In this document: positions 6,165 to 12,073 of the stretch, piece after piece | Numbering within the stretch: the stretch's first letter is position 1 | Layout: every line of letters starts with the position of its first letter | NCBI GenBank assembly: GCA_910577925.1 | Contig: CAJTOI010000046.1 | Span: forward strand, 1-12,536 | Direction: 5' to 3' | Length of the DNA: 12,536 bases | Source: an uncultured Roseburia sp. | Lineage (GTDB): Bacteria > Bacillota > Clostridia > Lachnospirales > Lachnospiraceae | Notes under the pieces: generated by a model | Told to the model about the DNA's origin: nothing | Databases searched by the model: none | What the model saw: the letters and a program-made list of their open reading frames with translations, nothing else | Made by a program: the position numbers and the translations under genes

Positions 6165-7292
6165 ATGAGCGGCTGGGAAGCGTATGTGAGAAAAGTAGTG
6201 CCCTATGTGCCCGGGGAGCAGCCGGGAGGGCAGGGAGTGATAAAGCTGAATACAAATGAGAACCCGTACCCGCCCGCACCGGGGGTCGCGCGGGTGCTGC
6301 GGGAGTTTGACGCGGATGCGCTGCGTCTCTATCCGGAGCCGGACTGCGGGACCCTCGTGCGTGCGATTGCGGAATACTACGGCCTTGCGCCGGAGCAGGT
6401 GTTTGCGGGGGTCGGTTCCGACGACGTACTCGCGATGATTTTTCTTACTTTTTTTAATTCCGAAAAACCGATCTGCTTTCCGGATATCACTTACTCGTTT
6501 TATGACGTGTGGGCGGATATGCTGCGGATTCCCTATGAGACAAAGGCGTTGGATGCGGAGTTTCGGATTCGGAAGGAGGATTATTACGGGGAGAACGGCG
6601 GCGTGATTTTCCCGAATCCAAATGCTCCTACCGGGATTTTGATGGAATTGTCGGAGATTGCGGATATCCTTGCGCACAACCGCGATGTGATCGTGGTTGT
6701 GGACGAGGCCTATGTTGATTTCGGCGGGGAATCGGCGCTGCCGCTGATTGAGGAATATGAGAATCTGCTGGTGGTGCAGACGTTCTCGAAATCCCGCTCG
6801 ATGGCGGGGATGCGCATCGGCTATGCGATGGGAAACGCAAAGCTGATTCGCTTTCTCAACGACGTAAAGTATTCGTTTAACTCGTACACGATGAACCGGA
6901 CGGCGTTGGCCTGCGGTGTGGAGGCGATACGGGACAGGGCATATTTTGAGGAGACCAGGGCGCGGATTATCGCCACGAGGGAGTGGACAAAGGGAGAACT
7001 CGGAAAGCTGGGGTTTTCTTTTGGGGATTCAAAGAGCAATTTTATTTTTGCCGCGCATGATGCGGTCCCGGCACAGAAAATTTTTGATGCGCTGCGCCGG
7101 GAGAATATCTATGTGCGCCATTTTAAGAAGGAGCGGATTGACAATTACCTGCGCATCAGCATCGGTACGCAGGAAGAGATGGAAACGTTAATCGGTTTTC
7201 TGAGAAACGCTCTGGCAGCCCTTACGGAAGACGGCGAGTCCGCCGACTGTCATTGCAAGGCCGAATATAAACCAGAAAATAATGGAGAATGA
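6165..7292 (+). CDS. hisC: Histidinol-phosphate aminotransferase-like enzyme
   Basis: The 375-residue product has HisC-type features: LNTNENPYPP (28-37), LYPEPD (55-60), GVGSDDVL, FPNPNAPTG (149-157), D180 in VVVDEAYVDF, K209 in TFSKSRSMAGMRIGY, and a C-terminal YLRISIGTQEEM. HisC converts imidazole-acetol phosphate and glutamate to histidinol phosphate. A threonine-phosphate decarboxylase-like paralogue is less likely but not excluded, since no other his gene is present. GGAGGG lies 4 nt before the ATG; upstream GTG/ATG starts would add 2-6 residues. The enzyme fold should end near residue 350. A tail of about 25 residues containing ADCHCKAEYK follows and is encoded opposite the end of the convergent CPBP gene (105-bp overlap). 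Confidence 0.85.
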   Translation: MSGWEAYVRKVVPYVPGEQPGGQGVIKLNTNENPYPPAPGVARVLREFDADALRLYPEPDCGTLVRAIAEYYGLAPEQVFAGVGSDDVLAMIFLTFFNSEKPICFPDITYSFYDVWADMLRIPYETKALDAEFRIRKEDYYGENGGVIFPNPNAPTGILMELSEIADILAHNRDVIVVVDEAYVDFGGESALPLIEEYENLLVVQTFSKSRSMAGMRIGYAMGNAKLIRFLNDVKYSFNSYTMNRTALACGVEAIRDRAYFEETRARIIATREWTKGELGKLGFSFGDSKSNFIFAAHDAVPAQKIFDALRRENIYVRHFKKERIDNYLRISIGTQEEMETLIGFLRNALAALTEDGESADCHCKAEYKPENNGE

Positions 7293-8042
7293 GGAGTCAC
7301 CGATGGTGAAAAAGCGGTACAAAACGGTGCCCCAGAAGTTAAACAGCATGTGCAGTAGGATTGGGTTGTAGATGCTGTTGCTTTTTTCGCAGACGTAACC
7401 GAGAATCAGTGCGAGGCTGAACGCATAGATGCCCTGCATCATATTCATGTGGAACGCGCCGAACAGGAACGCCTGCCACAGGTTTGCCGCCCAGAAGGGG
7501 AGACATTTTTTCGCCTGGCGCAGTGTGACACCCCGGAAGATCAGTTCTTCGCAGACAGGCGCCAAGAGCACGGAATAGCAGAACATCAGAAAAGTGACCG
7601 TGCCGTCCAGTCCTGCGGATTCTATGAGTTCCTCGTAGGCGCGGAGCCAGTCGGGGAACAGTATTGCGGTGAAATTGACGATGTAGGTGGACAGATACTG
7701 CATGCCGGGAACCAGCATCAGGATTCCGACGAGCAAGAGAGGATGAAAGTCGGTGCGCAGTGACACGAAGTAATTGCCGTCGTATTTGATATAGTACCAC
7801 AGACCGAACAGCGCAATACAGAAGGCGGCATAGGGCGCCATGAGATAAGCGCTGTCGCGGAGCGACTCCCAGTTGAAGAGGTCTGTCATAATCTCGGAAA
7901 AGGTGACGGAGGAGTTCCCCGCGTACCAGCCGAATTCCAGCATAAAGGATATGCCGTAGAAAAAAAAGACCACGCCGATCTGAATGGCTAAGGCCAGCAA
8001 TACAGGTATCAGTGTAAACAGGAATTGTCCGAATTTTCGCAT
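7188..8042 (-). CDS. CPBP-family intramembrane metalloprotease
   Basis: The 284-residue polytopic membrane protein has about eight hydrophobic spans. The Abi/CPBP motifs are present: EELIFRG (165-171), FGAFH (194-198, catalytic-type His) and HMLFN (231-235). Members are glutamic-type membrane proteases related to Rce1. Known roles range from bacteriocin immunity to processing of membrane peptides; nothing here defines the substrate. I chose the ATG giving MRKFGQF because GGAG lies 9 nt upstream; an ATG two codons earlier (8048) is only 3 nt from it. Reading further up to 8171 adds a non-membrane stretch without a ribosome site and crosses the promoter. The gene is monocistronic, and its 3' end overlaps hisC in a tail-to-tail arrangement. 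Confidence 0.88.
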   Translation of the reverse strand: MRKFGQFLFTLIPVLLALAIQIGVVFFFYGISFMLEFGWYAGNSSVTFSEIMTDLFNWESLRDSAYLMAPYAAFCIALFGLWYYIKYDGNYFVSLRTDFHPLLLVGILMLVPGMQYLSTYIVNFTAILFPDWLRAYEELIESAGLDGTVTFLMFCYSVLLAPVCEELIFRGVTLRQAKKCLPFWAANLWQAFLFGAFHMNMMQGIYAFSLALILGYVCEKSNSIYNPILLHMLFNFWGTVLYRFFTIGDSSFSIIFWFIFGLAMTVGGLAVFRKGCQSVSQKTD

Positions 8043-8094
8043 AATCATAATCTCCGATTTTGTCAGAAGGTGTGTGTTTGTTTTCTGTCTTTTT

Positions 8095-8123
8095 ATTATA
8101 ACAATCGAAGGTGCGATGCGCAA
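8095..8123 (-). promoter_or_regulatory. Sigma-A-like promoter for the CPBP gene
   Basis: On the minus strand TTGCGC (8118-8123) and a consensus TATAAT (8095-8100) are separated by 17 bp, about 50 bp before the chosen ATG. Confidence 0.6.
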
Positions 8124-8187
8124 GGCTTCCGGGACAATAATTATCCGGGATACGGAGCGTGATCGGAACAAATATTGTGTGCGGGTA

Positions 8188-8216
8188 TTTACGTTAAAGC
8201 TTTAATATGCTAAAAT
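8188..8216 (+). promoter_or_regulatory. Promoter of the YerC-family gene
   Basis: TTTACG (8188-8193) and TAAAAT (8211-8216) lie 17 bp apart, about 35 bp upstream of the ATG. The spacer contains a perfect 12-bp palindrome, so this promoter is probably regulated. Confidence 0.55.
8194..8205. repeat. Perfect 12-bp palindrome TTAAAGCTTTAA in the promoter spacer
   Basis: TTAAAGCTTTAA is fully self-complementary and fills the region between the -35 and -10 elements, a classic repressor position. The downstream gene encodes a small TrpR-like DNA-binding protein, so autorepression is a natural guess. Confidence 0.6.
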
Positions 8217-8251
8217 AGAAAGAGTCAATTCAGAAAAAGGAGAAGGGATTT

Positions 8252-8557
8252 ATGAGTAAGAAACTTAGGACAGAGGCGGTAGATTATCTGTTTGATGCAA
8301 TCTTAAGCCTGCAGAACAAAGAGGAGTGTTATACTTTTTTTGAGGATGTCTGCACCGTGAATGAGTTACTTTCTTTATCGCAGCGTTTTGAGGTTGCAAA
8401 GATGCTTCGAGATCAGAAAACATATCTGGATATCGCAGAGAAGACAGGGGCATCCACCGCGACGATCAGCCGTGTGAACCGCTCTTTGAATTATGGAAAT
8501 GACGGGTATGACATGGTGTTTGAGAGAATCGGAAATATGGTTTCGGACACGGAGTGA
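8252..8557 (+). CDS. YerC/YecD-family TrpR-related regulator
   Basis: The 101-residue helical protein matches the YerC/YecD family, related to the Trp repressor: an N-terminal dimerising segment (VDYLFDAILSLQNKEECYTFF), LSLSQRFEVAKML (41-52), then a helix-turn-helix (YLDIAEKTGASTATISRVNR, 58-77). Its effector and targets are unknown. The ATG is preceded by AGGAGAAGGG. In Bacillus subtilis yerC lies near pcrA, and here pcrA is two genes away, which fits conserved linkage. The gene ends at a convincing terminator. Confidence 0.92.
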   Translation: MSKKLRTEAVDYLFDAILSLQNKEECYTFFEDVCTVNELLSLSQRFEVAKMLRDQKTYLDIAEKTGASTATISRVNRSLNYGNDGYDMVFERIGNMVSDTE

Positions 8558-8573
8558 TGATACATAGAGTTAT

Positions 8574-8613
8574 AAAAAACAGCGGATGTCTCGTTTCGCG
8601 GGAGATCCGCTGT
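8574..8613 (-). terminator. Rho-independent terminator for the DUF1836 gene
   Basis: On the minus strand ACAGCGGAT (8605-8613) pairs with ATCCGCTGT (8579-8587), with a further CTC/GAG above a 2-nt bulge. Six T residues (8574-8579) follow. It lies past the plus-strand terminator of the facing gene. Confidence 0.75.
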
Positions 8614-8615
8614 CG

Positions 8616-8646
8616 AAAATAACCGCAGCAATGCGGTTATTTTTTT
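8616..8646 (+). terminator. Rho-independent terminator for the YerC-family gene
   Basis: ATAACCGCA (8619-8627), loop GCAA and TGCGGTTAT (8632-8640) form a perfect 9-bp stem followed by TTTTTT (8641-8646). The GCAA loop is a stabilising GNRA tetraloop. The stem includes the stop codon of the convergent DUF1836 gene. Confidence 0.85.
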
Positions 8647-9251
8647 GTGTCGGCCGGCTTTCCGGTCATGACAGAGCGGTCGATCAGTTTTTCGATGATG
8701 GTCTTTTTGACGTACACGTCATAGCTTAACATACAGATAAAACTGAATGTGCGCAGCAGCTCGGCCTCCTCGTCATCGGCGTCGGCAAATGTCTGCATGG
8801 AGGTGTTGAATTTTTTGGCGAGGTCTTTCATGAGATTCAGGGTTTCCTGATGCTCGAGACCGAAGACCTCCTTGTAGATATCTTCGAGGTTGTAACTGTC
8901 CTCTTTTCCGAAATACCGGTCGGTGATGGGATTTAGGATGCTCTGGATGTCGCTGATACTTAAGATGCTTTTGAAATAGTAGATAAAAATCAGAGTCAGC
9001 ACATGCTCTTTGCTGTATTTTTTCTTTTCGGGCGGCGGTATCAGGTCATTTTTGGCATAGTTGTTAATCATGGTTTTTGTGAGAATTTTGTCATTGTCAT
9101 GGCGCTTGGAGTGCTGCAGCTGGGAATCCATGAAGGTTGTGACCTGGTCCATATAAAGGCCGATATTCGGAATGTCTTCCGGTTTTACATAGTCTATCTT
9201 TTTTAATTCTTCTAAAAGCCCGTTCAGAAAGCTTTTTGTATTTATATCCAT
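8637..9251 (-). CDS. DUF1836 domain-containing protein
   Basis: The 204-residue product looks like a DUF1836 protein, a Firmicutes family with a MerR-like helix-turn-helix. The visible signature is ILTKTMINNYAKNDLIPPP (about 56-74) followed by KKKYSKEHVLTLIFIYYFKSILSISDIQ, where a wing and dimer helix would sit. The C-terminal half is helical and acidic (ADADDEEAELL). No function is established. The ATG giving MDINTK was chosen because GGAGG lies about 8 nt upstream; an ATG five codons earlier (9266) would sit inside this ribosome site. It is divergent from pcrA and has its own strong promoter. Its last codons and stop fall in the terminator of the facing gene. Confidence 0.85.
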   Translation of the reverse strand: MDINTKSFLNGLLEELKKIDYVKPEDIPNIGLYMDQVTTFMDSQLQHSKRHDNDKILTKTMINNYAKNDLIPPPEKKKYSKEHVLTLIFIYYFKSILSISDIQSILNPITDRYFGKEDSYNLEDIYKEVFGLEHQETLNLMKDLAKKFNTSMQTFADADDEEAELLRTFSFICMLSYDVYVKKTIIEKLIDRSVMTGKPADTKK

Positions 9252-9268
9252 ATTTATAGCCTCCACCT

Positions 9269-9298
9269 CTGGTTACATTATGTAGTTTTCAAAACCAG
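9269..9298. repeat. Inverted repeat CTGGTT/AACCAG flanking the -10 of the DUF1836 promoter
   Basis: CTGGTT (9269-9274) and AACCAG (9293-9298) are 18 bp apart on either side of the -10 box. An inner GTTTT-c-AAAAC repeat lies in the spacer (9285-9295). A role as operator is possible but unproven. Confidence 0.4.
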
Positions 9299-9305
9299 AT
9301 GTCAA
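9277..9305 (-). promoter_or_regulatory. Strong sigma-A promoter for the DUF1836 gene
   Basis: On the minus strand a perfect TTGACA (9300-9305) is followed after exactly 17 bp by CATAAT (9277-9282), about 25 bp upstream of the start codon. Confidence 0.75.
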
Positions 9306-9332
9306 GATTAAAATGTATTTTTCTATGATACC

Positions 9333-9348
9333 CGGAAATATTTTTCCG
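9333..9348. repeat. Small inverted repeat upstream of pcrA
   Basis: CGGAAA-tatt-TTTCCG is a perfect 6-bp inverted repeat between the divergent DUF1836 and pcrA promoters. It does not match the Gram-positive LexA box (CGAAC-N4-GTTCG). Confidence 0.35.
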
Positions 9349-9403
9349 TGCAGAAGACGGACGGTTTCTGTTTATCATTTTACTCGTAATATGAGAGAAA
9401 ATG

Positions 9404-9412
9404 TGTTATACT
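9404..9412 (+). promoter_or_regulatory. Extended -10 promoter for pcrA
   Basis: TGT followed by TATACT (9407-9412) forms an extended -10 element about 58 bp before the chosen ATG. No good -35 box is visible at 16-18 bp. Confidence 0.5.
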
Positions 9413-9469
9413 TAGATTTATTACAATTATGGTGCGTTTTTGTTCACCATGGAAAAGGAACGGTTACAT

Positions 9470-11713
9470 ATGAGTATCTACGATACATTGAATGAACAGC
9501 AGAAACGGGGAGTTATGACGACGGAGGGGCCGGTGCTGATTCTCGCGGGTGCGGGTTCGGGGAAAACGCGGGTGCTGACGCACCGCACGGCGTACCTGAT
9601 TGAGGAGGTCGGCGTAAATCCCTACAATATTATGGCGATTACGTTTACCAATAAGGCGGCCGGGGAGATGCGGGAGCGTATTGACAATCTGGTCGGATAC
9701 GGCTCCGAGAGTATCTGGGTGTCGACGTTTCACTCATCCTGTGTGCGCATTCTGCGCAGGCATATTGACCGTATCGGGTATGACACCAATTTTACGATCT
9801 ACGATGCGGATGATTCCAAGTCGGTGATGAAGGATATCTGCAAGCGGCTCAATATCGACACGAAAATTTATAAGGAGCGCAGCCTTTTGGCGGTGATTTC
9901 CTCCGCGAAGGATGAGCTGGTTTCGCCGGATGAGTTCGCGCGTCAGGCAGCGCTGTCGAGTGATTTTGCAAAGCGCAGGCAGGCGGAGGTATACCGGGAA
10001 TATCAGGATGTGCTGCGGAAGAATAATGCGCTGGATTTTGACGATCTGATTTTTAAGACGGTAGAGTTATTTCAGTCGGATGCAGAGGTGCTGGCCTATT
10101 ATCAGGAGCGTTTCCGCTATATCATGGTGGACGAGTATCAGGATACCAACACGGCGCAGTTTCAGCTGATCCGTCTGCTGGCCGGCGGGCGTCGGAATCT
10201 CTGTGTGGTGGGAGACGACGATCAGTCCATCTATAAGTTCCGCGGGGCCAACATCTACAATATCCTGAATTTCGAGAAGCATTTCCCGGATGCGGCGGTG
10301 ATAAAGCTGGAGCAGAATTACCGTTCCACCCAGAATATTCTCGATGCGGCGAACGGCGTGATTTCCAATAATGTCGGGAGAAAGGAAAAACGGCTGTGGA
10401 CCGCAAATGACGAGGGGGAGAAGATTTGTTTCCGGCAGTTTGAGACGGGGTATGACGAGGCGGATTTTGTCGCGGGCGATATTGCGTCCGGTGTGAGGAA
10501 GGGGGATTACCGCTACGGCGATTACGCGGTACTGTACCGCACGAACGCGCAGTCCCGTCTGTTTGAGGAGCGTCTGATTGTCTCGAATATTCCCTATAAG
10601 ATTGTCGGCGGCGTGAATTTCTATGCGAGAAAAGAGATCAAGGATCTTCTGGCCTATCTGAAGACGATTGACAATGCGAGGGATGATTTGGCTGTGCGGA
10701 GAATTATCAATGTGCCAAAGCGCGGCATCGGGGCGACGACGATGAACCGCGTCAGCGATTACGCCGAGGCGTATGATCTGGGATTTTACGATGCCTTAAA
10801 GCAGGCCGAGGAGATTCCGTCCATAGGCAAGAGTGCGGCAAAAATCCGTCCCTTTGTGAATTTCATTCAGGCAATGCGGAGCAAGCTGCCGTATATCACG
10901 ATCGCGGATCTGCTGCGTGAGATTATCGAGGAGACGGGCTATCTTCAGGAGCTTGAAGCGGAGGGGAGCGAGGAGGCTGAGGCGCGTATTGAAAATATCG
11001 ATGAGCTTTTGAGCAAAGTTGTCGCCTACGAGGAGGGGGAGGAGGAACCGACCCTTTCGGGGTTTTTGGAGGAAGTGGCTTTGGTGGCCGATATCGACAG
11101 TCTTGCGGAGGGAAGCGAGTATGTGGTGCTTATGACGCTGCACAGCGCGAAGGGACTGGAGTTCCCCAAGGTGTATCTGGCGGGGATGGAGGACGGGCTT
11201 TTTCCGAGCTATATGTCGATCACCTCGGATCGTTCCACCGAGGAGCTGGAGGAGGAGCGCCGCCTGGCCTATGTAGGCATCACGCGGGCGATGCGCGAGC
11301 TTGCCGTCACCTGTGCGAGACAGCGCATGATTCGCGGAGAGACGCAGTATAACAAGGTTTCGCGCTTTGTAAAGGAGATACCGCAGGAGCTGTTTGCGGG
11401 TGAAGCCGGGACCAAGGCTTTCGGACAGAGACACGAGCGCCGGATGGCCCAGGAATTTTCCGGGAGGAAGACGGCTCCGGTGCGCAGACAGCCGTCGGGG
11501 CAGAGCATGCAGGCGAAAGCGTTTGCCACCGCAAGAACCGCGGGAAGCAGCTTAGACTATGGAGTCGGAGATCGTGTGGCACATGTGAAATTCGGGCAGG
11601 GAACGGTAAAGAACATTATTGAGGGCGGCCGTGATTTTGAGGTGACGGTGGAGTTTGACACGGCCGGTACCAAGAAAATGTTTGCCTCGTTTGCAAAGCT
11701 TAAAAAATTATAA
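9470..11713 (+). CDS. pcrA: UvrD/PcrA superfamily 1A DNA helicase
   Basis: The 747-residue protein is of usual PcrA length and has all SF1A motifs in order: I/Walker A GAGSGKT (27-33, K32), Ia ITFTNKAAGEM (57-67), II VDEYQDTN (220-227), III GDDDQSIYKFRGA (248-260), IV LEQNYRST (280-287), V TLHSAKGLEF (556-565) and VI EERRLAYVGITRA (595-607). The end carries the PcrA-type Tudor-like domain (DYGVGDRVAHVKFGQGTV, about 696-713), which in Bacillus contacts RNA polymerase. PcrA is a 3'-5' helicase in nucleotide excision repair, RecA removal and transcription-replication conflict. The start at ATG 9470 (MSIYDTLNEQQ) fits family N-termini, with an AAGGA upstream; an ATG at 9449 lacks a ribosome site. 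Upstream in the opposite direction is the DUF1836 gene. Confidence 0.97.
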   Translation: MSIYDTLNEQQKRGVMTTEGPVLILAGAGSGKTRVLTHRTAYLIEEVGVNPYNIMAITFTNKAAGEMRERIDNLVGYGSESIWVSTFHSSCVRILRRHIDRIGYDTNFTIYDADDSKSVMKDICKRLNIDTKIYKERSLLAVISSAKDELVSPDEFARQAALSSDFAKRRQAEVYREYQDVLRKNNALDFDDLIFKTVELFQSDAEVLAYYQERFRYIMVDEYQDTNTAQFQLIRLLAGGRRNLCVVGDDDQSIYKFRGANIYNILNFEKHFPDAAVIKLEQNYRSTQNILDAANGVISNNVGRKEKRLWTANDEGEKICFRQFETGYDEADFVAGDIASGVRKGDYRYGDYAVLYRTNAQSRLFEERLIVSNIPYKIVGGVNFYARKEIKDLLAYLKTIDNARDDLAVRRIINVPKRGIGATTMNRVSDYAEAYDLGFYDALKQAEEIPSIGKSAAKIRPFVNFIQAMRSKLPYITIADLLREIIEETGYLQELEAEGSEEAEARIENIDELLSKVVAYEEGEEEPTLSGFLEEVALVADIDSLAEGSEYVVLMTLHSAKGLEFPKVYLAGMEDGLFPSYMSITSDRSTEELEEERRLAYVGITRAMRELAVTCARQRMIRGETQYNKVSRFVKEIPQELFAGEAGTKAFGQRHERRMAQEFSGRKTAPVRRQPSGQSMQAKAFATARTAGSSLDYGVGDRVAHVKFGQGTVKNIIEGGRDFEVTVEFDTAGTKKMFASFAKLKKL

Positions 11714-11738
11714 AATTTTTTATAATTGTAAATTTTAT
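11710..11738. repeat. AT-only inverted repeat at the pcrA stop codon
   Basis: ATAAAATTT (11710-11718) and AAATTTTAT (11730-11738) are perfect inverted copies overlapping the pcrA stop. The stem contains no GC pair, so it is a weak terminator at best. Confidence 0.3.
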
Positions 11739-11759
11739 CTATCCCATTGGGGCATGATA

Positions 11760-11768
11760 TGGTATAAT
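11760..11768 (+). promoter_or_regulatory. Extended -10 promoter downstream of pcrA
   Basis: TGG followed directly by a consensus TATAAT (11763-11768) is an extended -10 element. The -35 region is poor. No coding sequence follows, only a hairpin-rich stretch, so the product would be a non-coding RNA. Confidence 0.5.
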
Positions 11769-11786
11769 GCCAATAGGCATTATTTT
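11764..11786 (+). terminator. Possible pcrA terminator hairpin overlapping the promoter
   Basis: ATAATGCC (11764-11771), loop AATA and GGCATTAT (11776-11783) form a perfect 8-bp stem followed by only three more T residues before CC. It is AT-rich with a short T-run, so it could be a weak terminator or part of the RNA start region. GGCATTA recurs at 11906-11912 and could pair with the same left arm. Confidence 0.3.
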
Positions 11787-11930
11787 CCGGGAAACCAGAG
11801 AGCGCAGCATATGCAAAGCATATAATAGAATGTCGGAAGACATGAAACGGGCCGGATGGCCATAGGCCGCGGAAGCGGCGGCATGTGCGGGGCACATGAT
11901 AGGCAGGCATTACTATTAAAATATAATAGA
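11775..11930 (+). ncRNA. Candidate structured non-coding RNA with consecutive GNRA-type hairpins
   Basis: After the extended -10 element come perfect hairpins in series: ATATGC-aaa-GCATAT (11809-11823), ATGTC-ggaa-GACAT (11830-11843), GGCC-ggat-GGCC (11850-11861), GCCGC-ggaa-GCGGC (11866-11879), CATGTGC-ggg-GCACATG (11882-11898) and CTATT/AATAG (11913-11929). Two loops are GGAA tetraloops. TAATGCC (11765-11771) can pair with GGCATTA (11906-11912) as a closing stem. I see no ribosome binding site or recognisable peptide. I do not recognise it as RNase P, SRP, 6S, tmRNA, or a common riboswitch. The end is unresolved, and the RNA may extend beyond 11930. Confidence 0.45.
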
Positions 11931-12073
11931 GATTTAGGGATGAGCAAAACGCATTGATTTAAATATAGGATTTGGCGGCTAGATTCTGTAAATTGAAAAG
12001 ATTGAGAGTTTATGGCATAGCAAAGCTAACGTAAGTCCAGAACCTACGTAAATAAGGGGTATGAATCTCTTTA
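11931..12073. other. Intergenic tail between RNA candidate and transposase gene
   Basis: No gene is supported here. A short TAGC-aaa-GCTA hairpin occurs near 12017-12027, and ACGTA/TACGT copies flank a 12-bp centre near 12029-12050. The insertion sequence end, including any terminal inverted repeat, should lie somewhere in this stretch, but the boundary cannot be placed without the other end. Confidence 0.3.

Noticed and set aside
5785..6677. Minus-strand ORFs opposite the aminotransferase genes
   Set aside because: They are long only because of high-GC antisense frames, with no motifs and no ribosome sites.
8049..8171. N-terminal extension of the CPBP protein up to 8171
   Set aside because: It lacks a ribosome site, overlaps the TATAAT promoter of the gene, and does not look like membrane protein sequence.
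9333..9348. LexA/SOS box upstream of pcrA
   Set aside because: The inverted repeat CGGAAA-tatt-TTTCCG does not match the Gram-positive CGAAC-N4-GTTCG consensus.
10796..11434. Minus-strand ORF of 212 codons inside pcrA
   Set aside because: It is antisense to conserved helicase motifs V and VI; a shadow frame.
11557..11910. Minus-strand ORF of 117 codons over the pcrA end and the hairpin region
   Set aside because: It runs antisense to the PcrA Tudor-like domain, has no recognisable motif or ribosome site, and its composition follows the opposite strand.
11856..11957. Short plus-strand ORF (33 codons, from ATG 11856 or ATG 11883) through the hairpins, plus an 11-codon ORF from 11830
   Set aside because: No AGGAGG-like site precedes these starts, and the start codons sit in hairpin stems or loops. 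A small protein cannot be fully excluded.
11941..12060. c-di-GMP riboswitch suggested by the GCAAAGC text near 12020
   Set aside because: The other conserved parts of that riboswitch (paired GGCAAACC-like and GGGACGC blocks) are not seen.
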